Source: Deltaproteobacteria bacterium
GTDB taxonomy: Bacteria; Desulfobacterota; Desulfuromonadia; Geobacterales; Geobacteraceae
Reading direction: 5' to 3'
DNA: 40,946 nt
Assembly (NCBI GenBank): GCA_009668975.1
Contig: SBEG01000032.1
Coordinates: 1 to 40,946 of the forward strand
Below the pieces are notes generated by a model. The model was not told the origin of the DNA. It saw only the letters and a list, made by a program, of their open reading frames with translations, and searched no databases. How positions within the stretch are numbered: the first letter of the stretch is position 1; each line of letters starts with the position of its first letter. Shown here one piece after another: positions 24,712 through 33,102 of this stretch. Both the position numbers and the translations under genes were made by a program.

Positions 24712-24850
24712 AAAAAAGACCTTTACCCCCGGCATGGTTGCCTGGATAAAGGTCTTGTTGACAGGAAAACTGCCCCGGTCCCGGGTCTTTCGACCGTATT
24801 GACGGAATCCGGGTCGGCCTTTTCTCCGGCCGATAACTACTCCCCTTTAG
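24712..24850 (-). promoter_or_regulatory. yybP-ykoY manganese riboswitch upstream of htpX
   Basis: Minus-strand order: AAAGGGGAGTAG (24839-24850), a helix of CGGCCGGAG against GGCCG, GACCCGGATTCCGTCAATAC, then GACCGGGGCAG, all conserved parts of the Mn(II) aptamer. After it comes an intrinsic terminator: AAGACCTTTA and TAAAGGTCTT arms followed by six T (24712-24757). The terminator ends about 65 nt before htpX. In this class Mn(II) binding opens the expression platform and turns genes on. Confidence 0.92.
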
Positions 24851-25024
24851 ATGGTTGAGATATAGTTGATTACCGTTTCAGTTGTCAAGAAATATTTTCA
24901 GCCTATCGTTAGCATACAAGTCGGAACTTGTAATCGCAAGCGGCTACCGATTCAATTTAATAGAATTATTGCTAATTTTATTTCGTTGCATAGACAAGTC
25001 TTGTCATGATTTTGCTGCCGTGGC

Positions 25025-25405
25025 TTATGCCGCGCTGCTTTTTGTAATAAGGATAACACCTGCACAGACCAGTATAGTACCAGCCCAACGCAGTGGTGTA
25101 ACTACCTCACCAAGAAAATATTGCGACAGGAAGACAACCAATACGTAATTCAGGGCTTGCATCGGCAATGCCACCGAGAGGTCTTCCCAGGAAAGTACCG
25201 CCAACCAGAGCAAAAAGAATACGGCAAGCATTGCCGTGCCCAGGATTAGCTTGGGACTGCTCAGCGCTTGAAAAGCCGCATGCATTATCCCTCTCAGGTT
25301 CATGGCTGAGAGGTCCCCGAGTTCCTTCATTCCCTTCGTCAATAGTATATCTCCGATGGTTCCGGCTGTAACCGCCAGCAGCATCACAATACCAGTTTTA
25401 AGCAT
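25025..25405 (-). CDS. Small DMT/EamA-type membrane transporter
   Basis: A 126-residue protein with four helices, starting MLKTGIVMLLAVTAGTIGDI and ending RWAGTILVCAGVILITKSSA. It resembles a single EamA unit (ALPMQALNYVLVVFLSQYFL, GEVVTPLRWAG) as in small drug/metabolite transporters. I choose ATG 25405, which has GGAGAGG 9 nt upstream, over GTG 25423. It follows the second riboswitch and the decayed htpX 5' end on the same strand, so it may now be under Mn control. Substrate unknown. Confidence 0.75.
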   Translation of the reverse strand: MLKTGIVMLLAVTAGTIGDILLTKGMKELGDLSAMNLRGIMHAAFQALSSPKLILGTAMLAVFFLLWLAVLSWEDLSVALPMQALNYVLVVFLSQYFLGEVVTPLRWAGTILVCAGVILITKSSAA

Positions 25406-25478
25406 AATTATATTCCTCTCCACTATCGTGTCTCAGCCTAAATCCGAGCATGCTATTGTTGCAGACTCACCGTCCCCC

Positions 25479-25631
25479 TACATTTTCAGGCCTGCCTTGT
25501 CGGAAAACCGGCAGACGAAGAAATCATGGCGTAGGCCCTTCGGAAGGCGAGAACCATGCCGGTTGCGCCGCCCAGGGCGCTCCCGATGAAAACCTTGCGT
25601 TTGGTAAAGGAGTGGCTTTGATACTGCTCAT
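25479..25631 (-). pseudogene. Decayed 5' end of a second htpX copy
   Basis: From ATG 25631 (with GGAGG upstream) the DNA follows the intact htpX 5' end: ATGAGCAGTATCAAA; then, after a deletion, GGTTTTCATCGGGAGCGCC (htpX: GGTTTTCATGGGGAACGCC); then GGTTTTCCGACAAG and CCTGAAAATGTA. It stops there. Frame is lost early. The riboswitch before it is much better kept than the coding part, which suggests continuing use of the RNA. Confidence 0.85.
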
Positions 25632-25692
25632 CACTTTTGCCTCCGAAGACCTGGACCTATGCCTGCATCTGAACAGAATTCACCGGGATAAA

Positions 25693-25832
25693 TAAAAAGA
25701 CCTTTACCCCCGGCACAGTTGCCTGGATAAAGGTCTTGTTGGCAGGAAAACTGCCCCGATCCCGGGTCTTTCGACCGTATTGACGGAATCCGGGTCGGCC
25801 TTTTCTCCGGCCGATAACTACTCCCCTTTAGT
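25693..25832 (-). promoter_or_regulatory. Second yybP-ykoY manganese riboswitch
   Basis: Nearly the same sequence as 24712-24850, including AAAGGGGAGTAG at 25821-25832, the GACCCGGATTCCGTCAATAC core and the AAGACCTTTA/TAAAGGTCTT terminator. By eye only a handful of substitutions separate the two (for example GACCGGGGCAG versus GATCGGGGCAG), none in the core strands I can recognise as essential. It precedes the htpX remnant and the small DMT transporter. Confidence 0.9.
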
Positions 25833-25963
25833 TGAGCGAAATATATTTATTGAATGCATCATTTGTCAAGATAAAAACTTTCAACATCACAACACAACTT
25901 TCCAAATGTTAGATAAATGTGCCGGAACGCCGGAATTTGAATGAAATGGTTTCGACAGACAAC

Positions 25964-26012
25964 GAAAAAGGCCATACCCTGTTCGAATATGGCCTTGAAA
26001 GTTTGGCTCCCC
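25964..26012 (-). terminator. GGGGAGCCA-hairpin element 5
   Basis: Arms AAGGCCATA (25968-25976) and TATGGCCTT (25988-25996) with a T-run on the minus strand, preceded by GCGCTGGGGAGCCAAAC. It lies 119 nt beyond the stop of the SIR2 gene, so it can be that gene's terminator. Confidence 0.7.
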
Positions 26013-26130
26013 AGCGCCGATGGATCTGGGCACTGGGAAGAGCGAATTTACATATGATCCAACATCGTTGCTTTGCAACGCAGATGCCCAATGCACTTGC
26101 TGGTTCGACTACATTCGGCTTGAATGCCAA

Positions 26131-29100
26131 CTATTTATTTGACTGATTGTTTTCTGATAGTCGGACTGATGCTGAACCTTTGGCGTGACGAACTTCCGGG
26201 AGCGGATCGTTTTGGACTACTTCTGCCCATTTCGTCACCGTCGGATCAGCCTCGAACCCACAAATAGACATAGCAAGTGCCAAGTGAGCGCAACCGTACC
26301 GTAACAAAGGAATGTCAACTTCGCTGCTCTCACTATGTTCACGATCGTAACGTAATTCCTCGATGAGATAACGGAGGCCGTCCAAAGCCATTTGGGAAAT
26401 GACATCGCGTTGCTTGTTAGACCCATTTGTAAAGACCCAGTTAGCTACCTTGAGGGCATGAATGAGCACACCTTTTCGCCGAGTGGCGATTACCACCCCG
26501 ATCTCCCGTAATAAATCATCAGGTGGGGGTGTAATTGAAGGCGCTTCATCCGAAGCAGCACTGAGCCAACCATGAAGCCCTATGATTGCCTCTTCCGCTA
26601 TGGCCAAATTATCTGCGGCGAGACCCTTCCTCAATGACATGGCGATCTCGTCGACTTTGTTTGGCAATGACTTAGAAAGCCCTGCGTACAGCCGGAAGCC
26701 CGGTGTATCTAACTGATTCATAGCAGACACCTTGGCAAACAACGATTCGGCAACGGCAGGCGGTAAATTGATTTTAGGTAATATAGACTGGAGGCCTTCA
26801 ACACCTGAAGGAGAGCCAAGCATGTCGAATGGGTCATTATCCGAAGTTACTGGGAGCTTTATCCAATCTTCAATAATAGCAATAATATTGTTAGATTCAT
26901 CCTCCGACAGAATCAGAGGTCGATTGTGATTTTTGAGACCTTCGATAGCAGTTCCTACATACCAAAAAAACTCATTGATCTTTTTTCCGTCCTTGAGTTC
27001 TTGTGAACCAAGCCATTTTTTGCGGAAACGCTGTTCGGCAATGCCTGGCTCAGGTTCAGGCAGTAATATAAACATCCAATCGTTTAGAGATGTCCCTAGT
27101 GGAAGATTATCCGATGCTTGCCAGAGGGCTTGTGCGACAAGGTCTTGCTCAAATCTTGTGAGACTACCCCATAAAGTCAGTGGCACAAGCCTTACTGCCG
27201 CACGTTTCCGAGCTTCTCCGGTGCTGCGTAACCCTCGGATGATCATCTGAACGATTTCCGCCCAGGAAGCCTCTGTTTCTGAGGTGCGGATGGGTGCGGG
27301 AATTTCGTCGTCATTGACAAGTAACCCTCCGGTATCGGGATAGAATTGGAAAGCATCAAAACCATCAAGCCCAGAAATCGGTGCGCTCAATACCTTGAGG
27401 ACAAGCCCAGACCTTACATTTTTCGGCAGTGTTTCCCAAGATCGTGCTAACAAGTTATCCATGACTTTATAAAGCCAACTGCGTTTGGCCACTCCCTCCG
27501 TACGGTAGTAACCCAATCCAAGGTTAAAGATGTCTTCCGCTTTTTCAGGAGTCAGACGTAATACTAAGCGAGAAAGGGCTTCGATAGCCACTCGCAGCCG
27601 AGTCAACCAAAATACCGACTTTTTTGTGTGGGAGATGGCCCTGGGAAGGGCATAATTAATAACACTGGTGACAAGTTCGACCAATGTGGCCACTTCTTCA
27701 ATAGGCAGGACGGCAATACGGGTTCGAGACCAGACACGGTTAAAGGTTTCATCGTCTTCAGATGTCGAAACGCGTAAGGCTATGCGAAACGCTAATGCGT
27801 AGTCGTTGTCTATTAGGTGATCTGCTGCAATTTTCAATAGGTCAGATGCGACGACCATATGCGACGCAGACGGTGGTAGTCCAGCAACTTCGCAAAGTCT
27901 GACTGCCCGGCGAGCGAAAATCCAACCTTCATATTTCTTGTTTTCCAAATGGATCGTTTTACCCCGACGGGCGCCAAGGTCGAAAAGGGGTATGTCTTTC
28001 TTTTTGGGATCACCTCGCAATGTATTGAAAATATCCCTTTTTTGGGAAAAAGCATCACACTCGAAATTTGCAAGTTGTCGCCAACGCTTGAAGGCCGGAG
28101 GCGCATCTAACGTTTCGTCAGTCGACGCCCCGAATCGCTGTTCAAAGGCCAAAGCTAGCCATAGGATCCATCCTTCACGCGAAGGACTGGCGAGGGTAAG
28201 GCTATCCTGCGGTGCTTCGCGCACAATTGATAGACTCCGATTAAGCAGACGGACTGCCTCCTCGTTGCGATCGGTTTCAATAAGAATAGCAGCTTTTCGC
28301 GCCATCCAGATGGGATCGCATCCTTCAGTTTGCCACTCCTTCAATAACTTTTCCAACCCAGCGAAATCTAGGGAATAAAGCGCCCATAAACACTTTTCAT
28401 GATTGATACGTTGAGCCACGTCCGGGTTGTCATCCATGAAAGGTTGTAGGTTTAACAAGAGTCTGTCGAAAATATCTCGATTGAAGCGCTGTCGAGCTGC
28501 AGTCAGCAGCGCCATACCCATATCACGCCAAATCTCTCTGATATCCACCCACCTAACTGAACAATCCACAGGATCATTCATTTTTCGCGTTTTGCAGTCA
28601 AATTCCTTTAATATTGTCTGGACCGCAACCTCAAGCGGTTCCGACAAGGGTTCTAACAGATTTTCCCGCAGCCAGACGAGCTCCCTTATTATCGATAACT
28701 TTTCGAGAAGTGGAAACTCCGGAATAGTACGAAGGATCACCTGCTCCCAACGGTCAAGTGACATTCTAAAACGCAAATGTTTAGTAGGCGGAATGAACAG
28801 CCACCTAGGATAGACATTACGGTTGTGTCGCCAAACGTCGATGATCGCACGAACTTGGGAAAGAAGGCCCGTCGGTTCAGTGTTCAAACCGGGAGGAAGG
28901 GGTTCCTTCAAAGGTGCATTCACCGTTACATCTTCGACCGGTTGCAAGAGCTTGGGGATTGGAGACTTGGTCCAATCAGGCGGGAAAGGCCACTCTGTGA
29001 TTTCGTAAGGTCGACCACGCTCCAGTGTATGGAGTATCCAATCAGTAGCATATCGGTGGCGAAGGTGATCAGGCCAGCTATCGGCCTGTGGGTGTTGGGC

Positions 29101-29895
29101 GAGATCGATGGGAACGACATTGCGTTCTTCAAGCATGCGACGGCGGTGAGGAGATAAGTCCAACCATCCTGCTAAGTATATTTTAGGGGCCAACTCACCC
29201 AGATTATCCCGCACCCATCCAGACCAATGCAGGAAATTGGGGTCGTCACCGGAAAAACCAATCAGGCAAAAGACAGTCTCCATCATCGCTTGCTGCACCG
29301 TATTGACAAAAGGGGCGAACTGCTTTGGATAGGTGCGGTAATCTTCCTCAGTAAAGATAAAAGGAACGTGTGCGGGAAACGAGCCATGCAGTTTTACAAT
29401 TCGTGGCCTTGGCGCTGAGGGAATCTCCTCGATGGTTCGTACGACGCCATACGCCCGATCTGCGACGAATGTCCGACTTCTCTCCAGCAGGGTGTCCCAA
29501 TTTGTAGTGAAAACGTCTCGCCAGGGAAGACGTAACAAACGGACATGCATGTCTTCTGGGATGTAGTTATCGTCCGGCACCAACTCTCGAATAAGACTGT
29601 GCAAGGCGTGCCTACCAAAGGCTGCCTGATATTCTTGCGCAAGACGAAGAAAACCGCTGGTACCTGAAGCCTCAGCAATGGCATTTTTCAAGCGGTCCCC
29701 ATCTCCGGAAGGATAAAGCTTAGTGCATAAAAGCTTGGCAAGATCCTGCCAAAGACAAAACTCGCGAGCATCCGGATAGGCCTTAATTGCGTTACGACTA
29801 AATCCTGCTCCAATCATTACAGATGCGCAGCTTTCCGGGCACTGCCAAAGAGCATCTCGAATGCGATTTATATGGCTTTGATCAGGTAAAATCAT
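26131..29895 (-). CDS. Defence-type SIR2 protein with long helical C terminus
   Basis: A 1254-residue protein. The N-terminal 240 residues are a SIR2-like domain: GAGFS (29-33), the catalytic pair TTNWD (Asn132) and KLHGS (His170), and GFSGDDPN (213-220). Anti-phage proteins with such domains use them to degrade NAD+ and abort infection. The remaining 1000 residues show no motif I recognise; they look largely helical and repeat-like, as in defence-associated sirtuins where this part senses phage. I start at ATG 29895, which has GGAG 6 nt upstream; TTG 29907 in the same frame is less likely. It is a single gene beside a type I restriction system, a usual defence-island setting. Confidence 0.8.
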   Translation of the reverse strand: MILPDQSHINRIRDALWQCPESCASVMIGAGFSRNAIKAYPDAREFCLWQDLAKLLCTKLYPSGDGDRLKNAIAEASGTSGFLRLAQEYQAAFGRHALHSLIRELVPDDNYIPEDMHVRLLRLPWRDVFTTNWDTLLERSRTFVADRAYGVVRTIEEIPSAPRPRIVKLHGSFPAHVPFIFTEEDYRTYPKQFAPFVNTVQQAMMETVFCLIGFSGDDPNFLHWSGWVRDNLGELAPKIYLAGWLDLSPHRRRMLEERNVVPIDLAQHPQADSWPDHLRHRYATDWILHTLERGRPYEITEWPFPPDWTKSPIPKLLQPVEDVTVNAPLKEPLPPGLNTEPTGLLSQVRAIIDVWRHNRNVYPRWLFIPPTKHLRFRMSLDRWEQVILRTIPEFPLLEKLSIIRELVWLRENLLEPLSEPLEVAVQTILKEFDCKTRKMNDPVDCSVRWVDIREIWRDMGMALLTAARQRFNRDIFDRLLLNLQPFMDDNPDVAQRINHEKCLWALYSLDFAGLEKLLKEWQTEGCDPIWMARKAAILIETDRNEEAVRLLNRSLSIVREAPQDSLTLASPSREGWILWLALAFEQRFGASTDETLDAPPAFKRWRQLANFECDAFSQKRDIFNTLRGDPKKKDIPLFDLGARRGKTIHLENKKYEGWIFARRAVRLCEVAGLPPSASHMVVASDLLKIAADHLIDNDYALAFRIALRVSTSEDDETFNRVWSRTRIAVLPIEEVATLVELVTSVINYALPRAISHTKKSVFWLTRLRVAIEALSRLVLRLTPEKAEDIFNLGLGYYRTEGVAKRSWLYKVMDNLLARSWETLPKNVRSGLVLKVLSAPISGLDGFDAFQFYPDTGGLLVNDDEIPAPIRTSETEASWAEIVQMIIRGLRSTGEARKRAAVRLVPLTLWGSLTRFEQDLVAQALWQASDNLPLGTSLNDWMFILLPEPEPGIAEQRFRKKWLGSQELKDGKKINEFFWYVGTAIEGLKNHNRPLILSEDESNNIIAIIEDWIKLPVTSDNDPFDMLGSPSGVEGLQSILPKINLPPAVAESLFAKVSAMNQLDTPGFRLYAGLSKSLPNKVDEIAMSLRKGLAADNLAIAEEAIIGLHGWLSAASDEAPSITPPPDDLLREIGVVIATRRKGVLIHALKVANWVFTNGSNKQRDVISQMALDGLRYLIEELRYDREHSESSEVDIPLLRYGCAHLALAMSICGFEADPTVTKWAEVVQNDPLPEVRHAKGSASVRLSENNQSNK

Positions 29896-30084
29896 GGGGA
29901 TCTCCAAGTTAGCAGAAGAGGGACATCACTTTTCGGGTAAGAGTACTAGCCTTTTAACACTATATTCCTCATATGCCGTTTTACTGATATCATATAAAAG
30001 GTTGATCCTTTTGAATGGCTGCCGTTTTAACGTCCATGATGCCCCCTAACTGCTTGTGCCAGTTCTGCCGTCATCGTCATATCC

Positions 30085-33000
30085 TCAGATCAAGCCGAAG
30101 AAACGCTCGAAGAACGCGCCCAGCTTCTCCAGCACCGTTTGCTTCTTCACCGCATGACAGTTGTTTTTGTTAAACCTTGAAACCGGCGGAAGAATCTTCG
30201 TGATCGCCGTGCCAGCAGTCGGGATAGCGCCGTCCCGGAACGCGTAGTCAACAAAAGCCTTCGTCTCGTCGGCGTTGAGCCCTTCATCCGCGATGATCCT
30301 GTCAAGCTCCTCAACCTTTTTTGCTGCAATGAAGGCGACCCATTCCGCATCGAGCTTGGCTTTTGTGGAGACTGAATCCACAAACTGTTCGATGAGGTCT
30401 TTCTTGTTGCGCAGGCTGGGGCTGGCATTGATTGCACGGTCGATGGCAGCCCGGATCTCCTTATCTTCGCCCGAACCTTTCTTCTTCAGATACTTCTCGA
30501 CAAGCATCAGGATGTAATCGACGTTGATTTCGACCTGTTTGATCAGCTCGATCTCGAACACCACATCGTCGTTGATCGACTCCTTCTCCGCTTCCGATGT
30601 GCTGCGGAATTCGGCATACAGGTTGAGGTACAGGCTCTGGTAATCCTGGAAATCCCGCTCGCTCAGGATTTCGTTGCCCGCGAAATCATCGAATGCCGTG
30701 AGAATGTTTTTCAGCCGCAATATCGAGCCAAAGAGCTTGATAAACGCCTTCTGCGCCGCTTCGCCGACAATGGTCTTGCCGAGCGGAAACATCTCAATCA
30801 ACTCATCAATCCGCTTCTGGTACTCTTTGTAGTACTCGGCGTAAGGCTTCAGCAGCACGATGCCCTTTGCATCCTTGTTACCGAATAGGGCCAGCGCATC
30901 GTTGGTTTCCTGTTCGAGATTGCGGAAGGAAACAATATTGCCGTAGGTCTTGACCGAATTGAGGATGCGGTTTGTGCGCGAATACGCCTGGATTAGTCCG
31001 TGGGCACGCAGGTTCTTGTCCGCCCACAGGGTGTTGAGCGTTGTGGCATCGAAGCCTGTCAGGAACATATTGACCACGATCACCAGATCCAGCTCACGTT
31101 TCTTCAGCCGCTGCGACAAATCCTTGTAGTAGTTCTGAAACTTGTCGGCCGAGGTGTCAAAGCTCGTGCCGAACAGGGCGTTATAGTCTTTAATCGCGGC
31201 GTCCAGAAAGTCGCGCGAGCTTTGATCCAGCCCTTCGGTTTCAAATTCTTCCTCGTTCAGCAGGCCATCGGCTTCTTCCTCGTTGGCGGCAAAGCTGTAG
31301 ATCAGGCCGACCTTGAGACGCCGCGCAGGAGTCAGCTCTTTTTCCTGCTGGGCGAACTCGGCGTAGTAGCGCTTGGCCGCATCAATGGATGCCGTGGCAA
31401 ACAACGAGTTAAAACCGATCAGACGCTTGCCATCATGGCTGTAGCTGGCATTTCGTTTGGTTTTCTGGTCGAAGTGCTCGCGGATATAGTTCACTACCTG
31501 CGTAATGCGCTCCGGGGCCAGTAGCGCTCGCTCCGTGTCGATGGCCGACACCTTCTTATCCTTGATGCTCGACGATGCCTTGATCGTATTGATGTAGTCG
31601 ATGCGGAATGGCAGCACGTTCTTGTCGTTGATAGCATCGACAATCGTGTAGGTGTGCAGCTTGTCGCCAAAGGCCTGCTCAGTGGTGCGCCTGAGCGGAT
31701 TACCCGTAGTGCCTGCGTTTTCAGCGAAAATCGGCGTGCCGGTGAAACCGAACAGGTGGTAGCGCTTGAAGACCCTGGTGATTTCGGCATGCATGTCGCC
31801 GAACTGGCTGCGATGGCATTCATCGAAAATCACCACCACATGCTGGTCATACACCGAATGCTTTTTGTTCTTGGCAACGAAGCGGGAAAGCTTCTGGATG
31901 GTGGTAATGATAATACGTGCGTTCGGGTCTTCCAACTGCCGTTGCAACACCGCCGTCGAGGTATTGGAGTTGGCCGCCCCCTTCTCGAAGCGCTCGTACT
32001 CCTTCATGGTCTGGTAGTCCAGATCCTTGCGATCCACAACGAACAGCACTTTGTCGATCTCCGGCAGCCCCCTCGCCAGCTGCGCCGCCTTGAAACTGGT
32101 AAGCGTTTTTCCCGAGCCAGTGGTGTGCCAGATGTAACCACCCGCAGCGGTGGCGCCCAGTTTCCGGTGATTGGTACTGGTCGCGATACGTTGCAGAATC
32201 TGTTCAGCCGCCACGATCTGATAGGGCCGCATCACCAGAAGCTTGCGGTCCACGTCGAACACGCAGTACCTGGTCAGGATGTTCAGCAGCGTGTGCTTGG
32301 CAAAAAAGGTCTTGGCGAAACCGGTCAACTCCGTGATGGGCTGGTTCTTCGCGTCGGCCCACCAACTGGTAAAGGAAAAGCTGTTGGAGGTCTTCTGGCG
32401 TGAGCGTTTGCTCCGCTGTTCGGCCAGATGACCATCGCGCACCGTATTGCTGTAGTACTTGGTCAGCGTGCCATTGCTGATGACGAACAGCTGCACATAC
32501 TCGAACAAGCCGGATCCCGCCCAGAAACTGTCGCGCTGGTAGCGGTTTATCTGGTTGAAGGCCTCACGAATGTCCACGCCCCGGCGCTTTAACTCTACCT
32601 GCACCATCGGCAGGCCGTTGACCAGCACTGTCACGTCGTAGCGGTTGACCCGCGCACCCTCCGCCTCGTACTGGTTGATAACCTGCAGACTGTTGTTGTG
32701 GATTTGCTGTTTGTCGATCAGGTAGATGTTCTTGACCGTTCCATCGTCGCGCTTGAGCACCTGAATATGGTCTTCCTGGATGCGCGTGGTCTTTTCCACA
32801 ATGCCGTCATTTGCACCGGCAATGCAGGTGGTGAAGAAGCGATCCCATTCGGCGTCGGAAAAGGCGATCTTGTTGAGCCGCTCCAACTGACGGCGCAGGT
32901 TGGCGGTCAGATCGGCCTCCGAGGTGATCGGCAGGTATGCATAGGCCTGCAGCTGCAATTGCTTGATGAAAGCTTTTTCCAGATCGGCCTCAGACTGGTA

Positions 33001-33102
33001 TGCCGTCTCACGGACCCGGTCGGGCAGGAATTCGGCGACGACCGTGCTTTCATTGGAAAGCGCAATCGGTTCGATGCGGTATGGCGTGAGCTCTTCGCTC
33101 AT
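30085..33102 (-). CDS. hsdR: Type I restriction enzyme R subunit
   Basis: Motor and nuclease subunit (1005 residues) that translocates DNA and cuts unmethylated targets. The nuclease core is Asp156 in RYDVTVLVNG with Glu170-Leu-Lys172 in VQVELKRRG. The SF2 motor shows TTGSGKT (327-333), FDECHRSQFGDMH, GFTGTPIF and QAYSRTNRI. Length and spacing resemble EcoR124-type (IC family) HsdR. Its start overlaps the hsdS stop by 4 nt. It is the last gene of the operon; about 180 nt separates it from the SIR2 gene. Confidence 0.95.
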   Translation of the reverse strand: MSEELTPYRIEPIALSNESTVVAEFLPDRVRETAYQSEADLEKAFIKQLQLQAYAYLPITSEADLTANLRRQLERLNKIAFSDAEWDRFFTTCIAGANDGIVEKTTRIQEDHIQVLKRDDGTVKNIYLIDKQQIHNNSLQVINQYEAEGARVNRYDVTVLVNGLPMVQVELKRRGVDIREAFNQINRYQRDSFWAGSGLFEYVQLFVISNGTLTKYYSNTVRDGHLAEQRSKRSRQKTSNSFSFTSWWADAKNQPITELTGFAKTFFAKHTLLNILTRYCVFDVDRKLLVMRPYQIVAAEQILQRIATSTNHRKLGATAAGGYIWHTTGSGKTLTSFKAAQLARGLPEIDKVLFVVDRKDLDYQTMKEYERFEKGAANSNTSTAVLQRQLEDPNARIIITTIQKLSRFVAKNKKHSVYDQHVVVIFDECHRSQFGDMHAEITRVFKRYHLFGFTGTPIFAENAGTTGNPLRRTTEQAFGDKLHTYTIVDAINDKNVLPFRIDYINTIKASSSIKDKKVSAIDTERALLAPERITQVVNYIREHFDQKTKRNASYSHDGKRLIGFNSLFATASIDAAKRYYAEFAQQEKELTPARRLKVGLIYSFAANEEEADGLLNEEEFETEGLDQSSRDFLDAAIKDYNALFGTSFDTSADKFQNYYKDLSQRLKKRELDLVIVVNMFLTGFDATTLNTLWADKNLRAHGLIQAYSRTNRILNSVKTYGNIVSFRNLEQETNDALALFGNKDAKGIVLLKPYAEYYKEYQKRIDELIEMFPLGKTIVGEAAQKAFIKLFGSILRLKNILTAFDDFAGNEILSERDFQDYQSLYLNLYAEFRSTSEAEKESINDDVVFEIELIKQVEINVDYILMLVEKYLKKKGSGEDKEIRAAIDRAINASPSLRNKKDLIEQFVDSVSTKAKLDAEWVAFIAAKKVEELDRIIADEGLNADETKAFVDYAFRDGAIPTAGTAITKILPPVSRFNKNNCHAVKKQTVLEKLGAFFERFFGLI

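Noticed and set aside
29908..30084. Small gene between hsdR and the SIR2 gene (17-codon frame MTMTAELAQAVRGHHGR)
   Set aside because: Stops after 17 codons; at most a scrap of an antitoxin-like protein, not supportable.
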